Shown here in pieces: positions 29,116-38,760 of a stretch of DNA of 64,000 nucleotides. Every line of letters starts with the position of its first letter. Within the stretch, counting starts at the first letter, position 1. The stretch is from Acetobacter suratthaniensis (GTDB lineage Bacteria > Pseudomonadota > Alphaproteobacteria > Acetobacterales > Acetobacteraceae), in the NCBI RefSeq assembly GCF_017377745.1, contig NZ_JAFVMG010000004.1:62001-126000 (forward strand). The letters are read 5' to 3'. Below the pieces are notes generated by a model, which saw nothing but the letters and a program-made list of their open reading frames with translations, made no database searches and was not told the origin of the DNA. The translations under genes were made by a program, and so were the position numbers.

Positions 29116-29724
29116 TCAGGCATGCCCTGTCTGCGCACTCAGGCGGGCGGGGTCTATGCGAATGGACGCCAGAGCCCGCCGCCATTTGGCGGTCTGATCC
29201 GTTCCAAACACCAGATCGCGCGTAGCAGGCACAACCAGCCACGCATCATGATGCAGGATTTCCTGCTCAAGCTGCCCAGCCCCCCAGCCTGCATGGCCCA
29301 TAGCCAGCAGGGCATCTTTTGGCCCCTGCCCTGCCGCGATTTCGCGCAGAACATCCATGCTGGCAGTCAGGGTGACATTGCCGGTTACCGTCATGCTTTC
29401 CTCGCCACTCCAATCGGAGGAATGCAGCACAAGGCCATGCCCTTCATCCAGCGGGCCACCCGCACACAGGCCAATGCGCCGTCTGGGCGGCACGGGGCCA
29501 ATCTGAAGCTGCTCAAGCAGTTCATCCAGATCAGGGCGCGGCAGGCGGCGGTTGACCACAAGCCCCATCGCGCCCCCCTCTGTACTATGGGCGCACACAT
29601 AGATGACTGCTTGCGCGAACGGGGTATCACCCAGCATGGGCGTCGCGACAAGCAGGGTTCCGCTGAGGGACACGCCCTCTTCCAGCGCAAGGCCGGAACT
29701 CAGGATGGAAGGCAGGGAGACCAT
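29116..29724 (-). CDS. YqgE/AlgH family protein (UPF0301)
   Basis: A 202-residue protein with the family marks LSGTLLVATPMLGDTPFAQAV, GAMGLVVNRRL, CAGGPLDEGHGLVLHS and the C-terminal HAGWGAGQLEQEI. The molecular role is unknown; the homologue in Pseudomonas (AlgH) was linked to regulation, but no biochemical function follows from sequence. It diverges from the polyphosphate kinase gene and precedes the sulfate receptor on the same strand by 80 bases. Confidence 0.9.
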   Translation of the reverse strand: MVSLPSILSSGLALEEGVSLSGTLLVATPMLGDTPFAQAVIYVCAHSTEGGAMGLVVNRRLPRPDLDELLEQLQIGPVPPRRRIGLCAGGPLDEGHGLVLHSSDWSGEESMTVTGNVTLTASMDVLREIAAGQGPKDALLAMGHAGWGAGQLEQEILHHDAWLVVPATRDLVFGTDQTAKWRRALASIRIDPARLSAQTGHA

Positions 29725-29838
29725 GAAGGGAATATGAGGTGTTCCACGCTTTTGACAAGACCATCATCGCGGCCCACAACAGATTGAGTGCCGAACCAGA
29801 CACGGTACGGCCCCTCCGACCCCCAGAGGCACCCTTGC

Positions 29839-30771
29839 ATGAGCAATCCGCTGAACAACCTGAACCGCTTTCTCAAAACACTGGACAGCTACCAGGTTAC
29901 GGATGGCAAGACGTTCGATCTCGACCATTTCAGCCCCGATGATGACGGCGGGCTAGGGCTGGACAAAGAACACGGCAAGGCTCTGCTGGCTGCCGTAAAA
30001 ACACGCCTGCAGGAATTGCAGGAACTGCTTTACGCCAACCAGACACGCTCACTGCTGATTGTCCTGCAGGGCATGGACACCGCAGGCAAGGATGGCACCA
30101 TCAAACATGTCATGTCGGGGGTAAATCCGCAGGGGGTAAGCGTGACCTCCTTCAAGCAGCCCGGCCCATCCGAACTGCTGCACGGCTTTTTGTGGCGCAT
30201 CCATCTGGCCGCTCCACAGGCGGGCCGGATTGTGGTGTTCAACCGCAGTCATTATGAAGATGTGCTGGTCACCCGCGTTCATCCCGAACTGCTGAACAAC
30301 GAACACCTGCCGGGCGAAACCAACACCCCGGAATTCTGGCAGGGACGCTATAGCGACATCCGCCATCTGGAGCATTACCTGAGCCGACAGGGTACGGTGG
30401 TGCTGAAATTCTTCCTGCACATCTCGCGCGAGGAACAGCGTAAACGCCTGCTCGCCCGGTTGGATATTCCGGCAAAACGCTGGAAATTTTCGACCGCTGA
30501 CCTGCGTGAGCGCGAGTTCTGGAACGAATACAAGACTGCCTATCAGGACGCCATTACCGCCACAGCCCGTGAGCACGCCCCATGGACTGTCGTACCCGCC
30601 AACCAGAAATGGTATGCACGTCTGGTCGTGATCGGCACCATTATCCGTGCCCTGCACAATCTTAACCAGACAATGCCGTCTCCCTCGCCGGAAATTACCC
30701 GTCAGCTCGATAACTATCGTGACAGCCTGCTGAACGAGGAACCGCCCGCAAAACACAAGAAGAAATCCTGA
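29839..30771 (+). CDS. Polyphosphate kinase 2 family protein, class III-like
   Basis: Transfers phosphate between inorganic polyphosphate and nucleotides. The 310-residue protein has Walker A VLQGMDTAGKDGTIKHV, a Walker B region VFNRSHYEDVLVTRVHPE and a lid region KRWKFSTADLREREFW. The FNRSHYEDVL form points to class III enzymes, which can phosphorylate AMP and ADP, but the class call is by memory of motifs only. I start at 29839 behind AGAGG; a GTG at 29788 is in frame but not family-like. A small secreted protein gene follows after seven bases. Confidence 0.9.
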   Translation: MSNPLNNLNRFLKTLDSYQVTDGKTFDLDHFSPDDDGGLGLDKEHGKALLAAVKTRLQELQELLYANQTRSLLIVLQGMDTAGKDGTIKHVMSGVNPQGVSVTSFKQPGPSELLHGFLWRIHLAAPQAGRIVVFNRSHYEDVLVTRVHPELLNNEHLPGETNTPEFWQGRYSDIRHLEHYLSRQGTVVLKFFLHISREEQRKRLLARLDIPAKRWKFSTADLREREFWNEYKTAYQDAITATAREHAPWTVVPANQKWYARLVVIGTIIRALHNLNQTMPSPSPEITRQLDNYRDSLLNEEPPAKHKKKS

Positions 30772-30778
30772 TTACCCA

Positions 30779-31321
30779 ATGCCGGACATTTCCATGACAC
30801 CCACCACCACGCCATCTGCCATGCGCCCTGCCCTGCTTGCGGGCCTTGCCCTGTGCCTGTCCGTTATGGCTGTGCCGCAGGCACAGGCGCGGGAGGGGTG
30901 GTACAGCCACCAGCAGGATCGCGCGGCCCCTCCCACACAGGTATCCGCCACCTGCGATAATGCGGGCTTTCTGTCAGCACAGAAAAATTTTGAACAAGGC
31001 GGCCCCAAAGGCGATGTTCCCGTGCATATCTGCGGCACGGTGCTAACCTTGGCCCCGCATGCAAAAAACACCCGCAGCGGCCTGCATGGTTATTTTTATG
31101 TCGCCGTAACCCCCACCATTTCCATCCGTATCGTCACCAATCTGGACGAAATGCACACCCCGGCCTGGCCCTGGGTGGCCAAGGGTGACCATGTGGACGT
31201 TGTCGGGCGGTATTATTACGATTCCTACAAGCGGCAGGGGATCGACTGGACACACCGGGGCACCGGGCGTTCATGGGGGGTGCCGGGTTCTGTCACGGTC
31301 AATGGCACCCATTACGACTAA
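30779..31321 (+). CDS. Secreted DUF3465-like protein
   Basis: A 180-residue protein with an N-terminal signal peptide (hydrophobic LLAGLALCLSVMAVPQAQA) and a small beta-rich domain. GLHGYFYVAV, VAKGDHVDVVGRYYYDSY, IDWTHRGTG and the ending VNGTHYD line up with the DUF3465 pattern of an OB-like fold ending in a WTHxxP/G and NGxxY. Function is unknown. Start choice among the ATGs at 30779, 30794 and 30821 is open; all keep the signal peptide. It lies seven bases after the polyphosphate kinase gene, probably one transcript. Confidence 0.7.
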   Translation: MPDISMTPTTTPSAMRPALLAGLALCLSVMAVPQAQAREGWYSHQQDRAAPPTQVSATCDNAGFLSAQKNFEQGGPKGDVPVHICGTVLTLAPHAKNTRSGLHGYFYVAVTPTISIRIVTNLDEMHTPAWPWVAKGDHVDVVGRYYYDSYKRQGIDWTHRGTGRSWGVPGSVTVNGTHYD

Positions 31322-31332
31322 CATCTGCGCAT

Positions 31333-31378
31333 AAAAAAAACGGCTGACCGGTTTTTACACCCGCCAGCCGCTTTTGCC
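31333..31378. terminator. Bidirectional terminator between the DUF3465 gene and clpA
   Basis: CGGCTG (31341-31346) pairs with CAGCCG (31365-31370). Eight A residues precede the stem, giving a strong U-run for the minus strand (clpA), and CTTTTG follows on the plus strand. Confidence 0.7.
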
Positions 31379-31385
31379 TTGAAAG

Positions 31386-31409
31386 AGCAACCGGTTTTAG
31401 CCGGTTGCT
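31386..31409 (-). other. Hairpin with the clpA stop codon in its loop
   Basis: AGCAACCGG and CCGGTTGCT form a perfect nine-base stem. The six-base loop (31395-31400) contains the clpA stop (31397-31399). No T-run follows directly; the true terminator hairpin lies about 15 bases further on. Confidence 0.6.
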
Positions 31410-33739
31410 TCTTCCTCACGTTCGCTGCCACGCTCATCCTCGCCCCCGCTGGGTGAGGCAACGCTGCTTTCCACAATATCGAACACCAGTTCGCCATTGC
31501 GCAGGCCGATCTTGACGGCCCCGCCCTTGGTAAGGCGGCCGAACAACAGCTCTTCCGCCAGCGGCTTCTTGATCGACTCCTGAATGACCCGGCCCATGGG
31601 GCGCGCGCCATACAGGCGGTCGTATCCCCGCTCGACCAGCCATTCCTTGGCGGCGGAGGACAGTTCAATCGTCACGTTACGGTCTGCAAGCTGGGCTTCA
31701 AGCTGCAGCACGAACTTTTCGACCACCTGCCCCACGATTTCCGGCGTCAGATGCGCGAAGGGAATGATCGCATCCAGACGGTTACGGAACTCAGGAGTGA
31801 ACAGGCGCTTGATCGCCTCTTCATCCTCGCCCTCACGCACGGTGCGGCCAAAACCAACCGCCTCCTTGCTGAGGTCGGACGCCCCGGCATTGGTCGTCAT
31901 GATCAGGATGACATTACGGAAATCGACCGTCTTGCCATTATGATCGGTCAGCTTGCCGTTATCCATCACCTGCAGCAGCACGTTGTACAGATCGGGATGG
32001 GCCTTTTCGATTTCATCGAGCAGCAAGACCGCATGCGGGTGCTGGTCGATGGCGTCGGTCAGCAGTCCCCCCTGATCAAACCCGACATAACCGGGAGGCG
32101 CACCCAGCAGGCGCGAGATCGAATGCCGCTCCATGTATTCGGACATATCGAAGCGGATCAGCTCGATCCCCAGTGCTGTGGCGAGTTGGCGGGCCACCTC
32201 TGTCTTGCCGACACCTGTCGGGCCGGAGAAGAGATAGTTACCAATCGGCTTTTCAGGCTCCCGCAGCCCTGCCCGCGCCAGTTTGATGGCAGCGGACAGC
32301 GCATCAATCGCCTTGTCCTGACCGAACACCATGCCCTTGAGATCACGCTCAAGGCTACGCAGCACTTCCTTGTCATCCGCCGAGATGCTCTTGGGCGGAA
32401 TGCGGGCAATGCGGGCGATGATGTCTTCCACGTCCTTCAGGTTCACCGTCTTACGGCGGCGGCCTTCAGGCTGAAGCATGCGCGAAGCCCCGACCTCGTC
32501 AATCACGTCAATGGCTTTGTCGGGCAGCTTGCGGTCATGAATATACTTGGCCGAAAGCTCGACAGCCCCGCGAATAGCCTCGTCAGTATAACGCACCTTA
32601 TGGTGCTTTTCGTAACTTCCCTTGAGGCCACGCAGGATTTTTACCGCGTCATCAATGGTCGGTTCGGGCACGTCAATCTTCTGGAAGCGCCGCACCAGCG
32701 CACGATCCTTCTCGAAGTGCTGACGGAACTCCTTATAGGTTGTCGAACCAATGCAGCGCAGCGTACCAGCCGCAAGGGCAGGCTTGAGCAGGTTGGAGGC
32801 ATCCATAGCCCCGCCCGATGTCGCGCCCGCACCGATAACCGTGTGGATTTCGTCAATAAACAGGATCGCATGCGGATCCTGATCCAGTTCCGTTACGACT
32901 GCTTTCAGGCGTTCTTCAAAATCGCCCCGATAGCGCGTGCCAGCCAGCAGTGCGCCCATGTCCAGCGAATAGATGGTGGACTGGAGCAGCACCTCAGGCA
33001 CATTGCCTTCCACAATGCGGCGGGCCAGCCCTTCGGCAATAGCCGTTTTGCCCACACCCGGATCACCCACATAAAGCGGATTGTTCTTGGTGCGGCGGCA
33101 CAGGATCTGAATCGTGCGTTCAATTTCCGTATCGCGCCCGATCAGCGGATCGACCTTGCCTGCCAGCGCCTTGTCATTGAGGTTGACGCAGTAGGTGGAC
33201 AGCGCATCCTGACTTTTCTGGCTCTTGCTTTCGCTGCGCTCGGGTTCCTCCGCCTTGTCCGCTCCCGGCCCCGTGCCGCTGATCGGCCTGCGGGTGGAAC
33301 GGTCAGGCGCCTTGGCAATCCCGTGAGAAAGGAAGTTGACCGCATCCAGCCGGGTCATGTCCTGCAGTTGCAGGAAATACACCGCGTGGCTTTCGCGTTC
33401 GGCAAACAGCGCCACCAGTACATTAGCGCCGGTTACTTCGTCCCGCCCGGTGGACTGGACATGAATGGCCGCGCGCTGGATAACCCGCTGGAAAGCCGCC
33501 GTGGGCTTTGGCTCCGTAGGACGATCAGCCGCCAGACCTGCCAGATCCTTGTCGAGAAAACCCGTCAGATCGGTTCTCAAGCGCTCGAGATCAACGCCAC
33601 AGGCCCGGAACACCGTAACGGCATCCGAATCGTCCACCAGGGCCAGAAGCAGATGCTCGAGCGTTGCATATTCATGATGCCGGTCACCGGCCAGAATAAG
33701 CGCCCGATGCAACGTCTGCTCAAGATTGCGTGACAACAT
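31397..33739 (-). CDS. clpA: ATP-dependent Clp protease ATP-binding subunit ClpA
   Basis: Unfoldase partner of ClpP. The 780-residue protein has the N-terminal repeat domain ([19 protein letters not shown]), a first AAA module ([33 protein letters not shown]) and a second ([37 protein letters not shown]). A C-terminal acidic tail rich in Glu and Ser ends the protein. I start at 33739 behind AAAGGAGC. The adaptor gene clpS lies upstream on the same strand, 221 bases away, with two hairpins between. Confidence 0.97.
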   Translation of the reverse strand: MLSRNLEQTLHRALILAGDRHHEYATLEHLLLALVDDSDAVTVFRACGVDLERLRTDLTGFLDKDLAGLAADRPTEPKPTAAFQRVIQRAAIHVQSTGRDEVTGANVLVALFAERESHAVYFLQLQDMTRLDAVNFLSHGIAKAPDRSTRRPISGTGPGADKAEEPERSESKSQKSQDALSTYCVNLNDKALAGKVDPLIGRDTEIERTIQILCRRTKNNPLYVGDPGVGKTAIAEGLARRIVEGNVPEVLLQSTIYSLDMGALLAGTRYRGDFEERLKAVVTELDQDPHAILFIDEIHTVIGAGATSGGAMDASNLLKPALAAGTLRCIGSTTYKEFRQHFEKDRALVRRFQKIDVPEPTIDDAVKILRGLKGSYEKHHKVRYTDEAIRGAVELSAKYIHDRKLPDKAIDVIDEVGASRMLQPEGRRRKTVNLKDVEDIIARIARIPPKSISADDKEVLRSLERDLKGMVFGQDKAIDALSAAIKLARAGLREPEKPIGNYLFSGPTGVGKTEVARQLATALGIELIRFDMSEYMERHSISRLLGAPPGYVGFDQGGLLTDAIDQHPHAVLLLDEIEKAHPDLYNVLLQVMDNGKLTDHNGKTVDFRNVILIMTTNAGASDLSKEAVGFGRTVREGEDEEAIKRLFTPEFRNRLDAIIPFAHLTPEIVGQVVEKFVLQLEAQLADRNVTIELSSAAKEWLVERGYDRLYGARPMGRVIQESIKKPLAEELLFGRLTKGGAVKIGLRNGELVFDIVESSVASPSGGEDERGSEREEEATG

Positions 33740-33899
33740 GACGAGACGCTCCTTTCGAAGATCTTCTGCGTGTGGCCCATGCAGAAACCGCCACAGGCGC
33801 AGAAGCCCTTCCTCCATATTTGGCTGCTTCAGCCAGAAATGCGAGTCATAAGCGCATAAAAATTGTCACAACTGTTTTTTTATCGTGGATTTTTACCAC

Positions 33900-33931
33900 C
33901 CGCCGGCATAACGGCGGCCCCGCATACGGGG
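33900..33931 (-). other. Two abutting hairpins in the clpS-clpA gap
   Basis: CCGCCG/CGGCGG (33900-33917) and CCCCG/CGGGG (33918-33931) lie back to back, 30 bases after the clpS stop. The minus strand then runs into an AT-rich stretch that may hold a separate clpA promoter. They could set the clpS-to-clpA ratio. Confidence 0.5.
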
Positions 33932-33960
33932 TTCCAAAGGCCTGTACCGCCCTGTGCGGC

Positions 33961-34338
33961 TCAGTCTTTTTCGATCGTGCACTGCAAGGGGTGCTGGTTC
34001 TGGCGCGCCAGATCCATGACCTGCGAAACCTTGGTCTCGGCCACCTCATACGTGAACACGCCACACACACCCACGCCACGCCGGTGGACATTGAGCATGA
34101 TGTCTGTCGCCTCTTCCCGGTTTTTCTGGAAAAACCGCTCAAGCACATACACCACGAATTCCATCGGGGTGTAGTCGTCGTTGAGCATCAGCACCTTGTA
34201 CATGGCGGGTTTGCGGGTTTTGGGCTTGGCCCGCACCACCACGCCTACATCCGCGTCGTTTCCGTCCGACTCCAGCCCACCATCGCGCCGGGATGGTCCG
34301 TTGCCCGTATGCAGGACAGGATAACACGACGACAGCAT
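33961..34338 (-). CDS. clpS: ATP-dependent Clp protease adaptor ClpS
   Basis: Adaptor delivering N-degron substrates to ClpA. The 125-residue protein has a disordered N-terminus and the ClpS core: [59 protein letters not shown]. The N-end pocket residues ([18 protein letters not shown]) are intact. The start could be 34338 or a nearer ATG; the N-terminal 35 residues are not conserved. clpA follows on the same strand. Confidence 0.92.
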   Translation of the reverse strand: MLSSCYPVLHTGNGPSRRDGGLESDGNDADVGVVVRAKPKTRKPAMYKVLMLNDDYTPMEFVVYVLERFFQKNREEATDIMLNVHRRGVGVCGVFTYEVAETKVSQVMDLARQNQHPLQCTIEKD

Positions 34339-34653
34339 GGCGAAGACACTCCGAAACCCGGTTGCACGAATGGGGCCTGTTTTTCCGCATCAGGCCGGAA
34401 AAAACAAGGTTACTCCCCCGTTACCGCCGGATTCGGCGGCTCCTTCCCTACAGTCAGCAGTCAGGTGTGGCTCTGCTTGTGCCACACGGGGTATGGCCCT
34501 GTCATGATGAAACTACCCCCCATGCGCATCTCCACCGCATGGCAGGTCTCTGGATTGTCGTGGTTTTTAATAAGTGCGCTCTTGCGATTCCCTGCGTCAG
34601 GCGGAATACTGAACACCGCAAAAGCGGCGGGGGTAGTGTTGGCACAGAAACGG
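34339..34653. other. Intergenic region between clpS and the carboxypeptidase gene with three inverted repeats
   Basis: These 315 bases hold three perfect inverted repeats: TTTTTCCG/CGGAAAAA (34380-34403), CCGCCG/CGGCGG (34424-34439) and GTGTGGC/GCCACAC (34465-34487). Divergent promoters are expected here. The carboxypeptidase frame stays open through the right half, so part may be coding if an upstream ATG (34504) is used. Confidence 0.4.
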
Positions 34654-35808
34654 ATGTCCAGACGGGCAAAGCAGCGGCAGGCCGCACTTCCTGCGGCCCC
34701 TGCCGCCACAAACCTTGCAGTGGGGCGTAAGGCACGGCGCGGCACGTGGTTAGCCGGTCTCACGGCCCTTGTTCTGGGTGGTGTCACGGGTGCTGGCACA
34801 GCCCACGCACAGTATGCCCACCAGATCAGCTCTATCGTGGTGGATGCCCGCACGGGCGATGTCCTGTCCCAGAACAATCCTGACCTGCGTCGCTATCCCG
34901 CCAGCCTGACCAAGCTGATGACGCTTTACATGACTTTCAGCGCCCTGCGCGCAGGCGTTATCACACCCAACCAGGAAGTCCCGGTCTCAATCCATGCCTC
35001 CACCATGGAGCCGTCCAAGCTCGGTCTGGTGCCCGGCTCACGCCTGACGGTGGAAGAAGCCATTCTTGCCCTTGTCACCAAATCCGCCAATGACGCCGCC
35101 TGTGCGCTGGGCGAATTGATCGGGAGCGGCAGCGAGCCGCAGTTCGCCGCCATGATGACCCGTCAGGCTCAGGCGCTGGGCATGAACGATACGACATTCC
35201 GCAACGCATCCGGCCTGCCCAATACCGAGCAGCTCACCACCGCGCGGGATCTGGCAACACTCGGGCGCAAGCTCATTGCCGATTTCCCCGAATATTATCA
35301 CTACTTCGCCACGCCCAGCTTCCGCTTTCACCAGCGGGTTATTCCCAACCATAACCCCATGCTTAAGGTCTATGCGGGCGCTGAAGGCATGAAAACCGGC
35401 TACACGCAGGAAGCCGGGCATAACCTTGTTACCTCCGCCATGCGCGACAATGTGCGCCTTGTCGGGGTTGTTCTTGGTTCTGCCAGCAACACGCAGCGCA
35501 CCCAGCTTATGGCCAGCCAGCTCGATCGTGGTTTCGACGCCGAAGGGGTTGCCCCTGTCGAGCGGCCACTGCTGCTTGCCCGCGCGACCACACACCGCTC
35601 GGCCACGCGGGAGCACCGCGTGATCGCCATGGCAGGCGCCACCCATCACAGAGCGCTTGAAGTGGCTGAAGCCTCCACGCATGTCCGCCGGGGCCGTCCT
35701 ACCACAGCGCATGATCACCGCGTGCGGCTGATCGGCGCGAAAGTGCATGCCATTTCCGCACACCCGCTCCACCATACCGCGCATTCACGCAGCCGTAGCC
35801 GCACCTGA
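34654..35808 (+). CDS. D-alanyl-D-alanine carboxypeptidase (S11 family, PBP5/6-like)
   Basis: Trims the terminal D-Ala of peptidoglycan stem peptides in the periplasm. The serine motif is YPASLTKLMTLYM (SxxK), the second motif is KSANDAAC (SxN) and the third is GMKTGYT (KTG). A signal peptide (GTWLAGLTALVLGGVTGAGTAHA) follows a basic Ala-rich leader. After the catalytic domain comes a His/Arg/Thr-rich tail of about 70 residues without a recognisable PBP5 C-terminal domain or amphipathic anchor. The start is uncertain: ATG 34654, GTG 34636 behind GGGGG, or ATG 34504 are in frame. Confidence 0.9.
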   Translation: MSRRAKQRQAALPAAPAATNLAVGRKARRGTWLAGLTALVLGGVTGAGTAHAQYAHQISSIVVDARTGDVLSQNNPDLRRYPASLTKLMTLYMTFSALRAGVITPNQEVPVSIHASTMEPSKLGLVPGSRLTVEEAILALVTKSANDAACALGELIGSGSEPQFAAMMTRQAQALGMNDTTFRNASGLPNTEQLTTARDLATLGRKLIADFPEYYHYFATPSFRFHQRVIPNHNPMLKVYAGAEGMKTGYTQEAGHNLVTSAMRDNVRLVGVVLGSASNTQRTQLMASQLDRGFDAEGVAPVERPLLLARATTHRSATREHRVIAMAGATHHRALEVAEASTHVRRGRPTTAHDHRVRLIGAKVHAISAHPLHHTAHSRSRSRT

Positions 35809-35855
35809 AACCGGTGCACGGCGCTTTCTATCGCGCCACCCGCTGATAACTACGA

Positions 35856-35889
35856 CACGCCCTGCAACGACCTTTGCAGGGCGTGGTTT
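35856..35889 (+). terminator. Strong terminator of the carboxypeptidase gene
   Basis: CACGCCCTGCAA (35856-35867) and TTGCAGGGCGTG (35874-35885) form a perfect 12-base stem with a six-base loop, followed by GTTTG. The T-run is short but the stem is very stable. Confidence 0.75.
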
Positions 35890-36036
35890 GACCCCATATC
35901 CCGCCACCACAACAGCCGCCCTGCGATCATGGCTGCCTGATAGCAGGCGAAAGCGGGTTGCCATTACCGGTCAGTATCTTCATCTTTGCCGCCTTGTATC
36001 GACCCGCATCATGGCGGACACAGCAAAGAGGCAGAC

Positions 36037-36837
36037 ATGGCAGGCAGAGCCGGAATCATTATCCATACGGAAGAAGACTTTATCGGGCTGCGCGCGGCGG
36101 GTCGCCTTGCCGCCGAAACACTGGATATGATCACCGATTATGTCAGGCCCGGCGTTACCACCGGAGAGCTGGACCGGATCATTCACGAATACACACTCGC
36201 ACATGGAGCCGTACCGGGGCCGCTGAACTACCGTGGCTATCCCAAGTCGTGCTGTATTTCGGTCAACCATGTTGTCTGCCACGGTATTCCGGGCGAACGC
36301 CCCCTGCAGGAAGGCGATATCGTCAATATCGACGTTACCCCCAAGCTGAATGGCTGGTTTGGCGATACCAGCCGCATGTACGCGGTGGGTAAGGTCTCCA
36401 TCAAGGCCAGCAAACTGGTCGACACCACCTATGAATGCCTGATGCGCGGGATTGAGGTTGTCAAACCCGGCGCGACACTGGGCGACATTGGCCATGCGAT
36501 CCAGAGCCACGCGGAAAAGAACCGCTACTCTATCGTGACTGATTTCTGCGGCCATGGCATTGGCCGCACCTTCCATGCCGAGCCCAACGTGCTGCATTAC
36601 GGCAAGCCCGGAACGGGGCTAAAGCTGAAGGCTGGCATGGTGTTCACCATCGAGCCCATGCTCAATATCGGCAAGCCTGATGTCAAAATTCTGGAAGACG
36701 AGTGGACAGCCGTCACGCGTGACCGTTCCCTGTCCGCCCAGTTCGAGCATATGCTGGCGGTCACAGAAACCGGCTACGAGATTTTCACCCTCTCACCCGC
36801 CGGTTACACGCACCCGCCCTACACCCCGAAAGGATAA
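36037..36837 (+). CDS. map: Methionine aminopeptidase, type I
   Basis: Removes the initiator methionine from new proteins. The 266-residue protein shows the metal ligands in GDIVNIDVTPKLNGWFGDTS (two Asp), the His of FCGHGIGRTFHAEP, Glu in FTIEPML and Glu in the C-terminal QFEHMLAVTE. I start at 36037, where AAAGAGG precedes the ATG. The ggt gene starts two bases after the stop, so the two are co-transcribed. Confidence 0.96.
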   Translation: MAGRAGIIIHTEEDFIGLRAAGRLAAETLDMITDYVRPGVTTGELDRIIHEYTLAHGAVPGPLNYRGYPKSCCISVNHVVCHGIPGERPLQEGDIVNIDVTPKLNGWFGDTSRMYAVGKVSIKASKLVDTTYECLMRGIEVVKPGATLGDIGHAIQSHAEKNRYSIVTDFCGHGIGRTFHAEPNVLHYGKPGTGLKLKAGMVFTIEPMLNIGKPDVKILEDEWTAVTRDRSLSAQFEHMLAVTETGYEIFTLSPAGYTHPPYTPKG

Positions 36838-36839
36838 GC

Positions 36840-38735
36840 ATGACTATGCCCGCGCCCGGCCCCGCTCCTACGGGGCCAGCCCCTCTGGCCCCTGCCCGCA
36901 AGGGGGCTGGCCGCGGGTGTTTGCTTCGTACCTGTGCCGCCGTATTCATGCTGGCGGCCTCATGGCCTGCAACAGCGCCGCTTGTCAGCGCGCAGGCTCT
37001 GGCGCAGGCCGTTACGCCTTCCGCCACACCGCTCGCCAGCACTGATCCGCTGGCCTATGCCGGTGGCCAACCCGACCGCCTGCCAGCGCTCGCCCCCACA
37101 TGGGGTGCGCATGGCATGGTGGTTTCAGCCCAGAAACTGGCCTCCGAGGCCGGAGCGCGGGTTCTGGCACAAGGCGGAAACGCAGCCGATGCCGCCGTAG
37201 CCATGGGGTATGCGCTGGCTGTCGTGTATCCGGCTGCGGGTAATCTGGGGGGCGGCGGTTTCATGCTGCTGCGTCCTCCGGGCCAGAAAACCGTTTTTCT
37301 TGATTTCCGTGAAAAAGCGCCACTGGCCGCAAAAGCCAACATGTATCTGGACAGCAAGGGAGATGTCATTCCCGATCTGTCCGTACTGGGCTGGAAAGCC
37401 GTTGCCGTGCCGGGCACGGTGGCGGGGCTGGAAATGGTGCGCCAGCGCTGGGGCCACCTGTCGCGTCAGGCGGATATGGAACCCGCTATCGAACTCGCCC
37501 GCAACGGCTTTGTGCTGGAAACGGGCGATGTGGAACTGCTCCACACCGCAACCGCAGGCTTTGCCCAAGACCCGTATGCCCGCGCGATTTTCCTGCGGCC
37601 TGACGGCACCGCCCTACAGGCAGGCGACCGGCTGGTGCAGACCCATCTGGCGCACACGCTTGAACAGATTGCCCACGGAGGTAGCGAAGCGTTCTACCAT
37701 GGCCCCATTGCACAGGAACTGGTGCGCGTTTCCCGCCTGAATGGGGGCATTCTGCAAAACGAGGATTTTGCCCGCTATACCCCGCGCGAACTGCCACCGC
37801 TGAGCTGCACCTATCGTGGTTTTCTGGTGGAAACCGCCCCGCCGCCCAGTGCTGGTGGCGTTGCCCTGTGCGAAATGCTTGAAATCCTGTCCGGTTACGA
37901 CATGCACGCGCTGGGCCTGCACACCGCCCCAGCCCTGCAGCGCGAAATCGAAGCCATGCGCCACGCCTATTCAGACAGGCGCAATCTGGGCGACCCTGCT
38001 TTTGTCCACAATCCGATCAGCCACCTGCTGAACCCGGCCTATATCAACGCTGTCCGGGCCTCCATTCCCACCGACCATGCCGTTCCCTCCGCCGAGCTTC
38101 AGGCTGGAGAAGCCGCACCGGAAAAACCGCAGACAACGCATTACTCCGTCATTGACCGCAATGGTTTTGCCGTTTCCACCACCTATACGCTCAACGGCTG
38201 GTTCGGAGCGAAAGTCGTGGGGGGCACAACCGGCATTGTCATGAATGACGAGATGGATGACTTCTCCATCAAACCGGGTACGCCCAATATGTTTGGCATT
38301 CCCGGTAGCCGGGCCAACGCCATCGCGCCGGGCAAGACCCCGCTTTCCTCCATGTCGCCCACCATTCTCTCGCGCAATGGTGCGCCGGTCATGGTCATTG
38401 GCAGCCCCGGTGGTTCACGCATTCCCACCATTATTCTGTCAGTGGTTCTGGGCGTGGTGGATTACGGGCTGGATATTCAAAAAGCCATAGACCTGCCACG
38501 CCTGCATGAGCAGTGGATACCCGAAGCGGTAGAGGTGGAATCGGGTGCGCTCAGCCCTGATGTCGCCAACACGCTGGAACATGAGGGCTACCAGTTTGCC
38601 CCGCATGCGCCGTGGGGTATTCCAGAAGGGATACTGGTGGGCGCTCCCGCTCTGGGCGTGAGCGATGCAAAAGCCGGTTACTACGGTGGGTATGACCGCC
38701 GCCACCCCGGTGGCGCGGCTATTGGCGTGCCGTAA
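36840..38735 (+). CDS. ggt: Gamma-glutamyltransferase
   Basis: Periplasmic enzyme that hydrolyses or transfers gamma-glutamyl groups, mainly from glutathione; self-cleaved into two subunits. The 631-residue precursor has a long N-terminus with a hydrophobic stretch (CAAVFMLAASWPATAPLVSA). The large subunit shows NAADAAVAMGYAL and GNLGGGGFM; the small subunit begins at Thr432 in TTHYSVIDRNG, the nucleophile, followed by MNDEMDDFS and IGSPGGSRIPT. It follows map by two bases. A role in glutathione salvage is the default reading. Confidence 0.95.
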   Translation: MTMPAPGPAPTGPAPLAPARKGAGRGCLLRTCAAVFMLAASWPATAPLVSAQALAQAVTPSATPLASTDPLAYAGGQPDRLPALAPTWGAHGMVVSAQKLASEAGARVLAQGGNAADAAVAMGYALAVVYPAAGNLGGGGFMLLRPPGQKTVFLDFREKAPLAAKANMYLDSKGDVIPDLSVLGWKAVAVPGTVAGLEMVRQRWGHLSRQADMEPAIELARNGFVLETGDVELLHTATAGFAQDPYARAIFLRPDGTALQAGDRLVQTHLAHTLEQIAHGGSEAFYHGPIAQELVRVSRLNGGILQNEDFARYTPRELPPLSCTYRGFLVETAPPPSAGGVALCEMLEILSGYDMHALGLHTAPALQREIEAMRHAYSDRRNLGDPAFVHNPISHLLNPAYINAVRASIPTDHAVPSAELQAGEAAPEKPQTTHYSVIDRNGFAVSTTYTLNGWFGAKVVGGTTGIVMNDEMDDFSIKPGTPNMFGIPGSRANAIAPGKTPLSSMSPTILSRNGAPVMVIGSPGGSRIPTIILSVVLGVVDYGLDIQKAIDLPRLHEQWIPEAVEVESGALSPDVANTLEHEGYQFAPHAPWGIPEGILVGAPALGVSDAKAGYYGGYDRRHPGGAAIGVP

Positions 38736-38760
38736 AGGCCGCAGCCCCCTTACCCGTGCC

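Noticed and set aside
31751-33733. Long open frame opposite clpA
   Set aside because: Same cause as the other mirror frames; no ribosome site and no family likeness.
33772-34503. Upstream extension of the carboxypeptidase frame
   Set aside because: It runs antisense through clpS and has no conserved residues; the real start is near 34504-34654.
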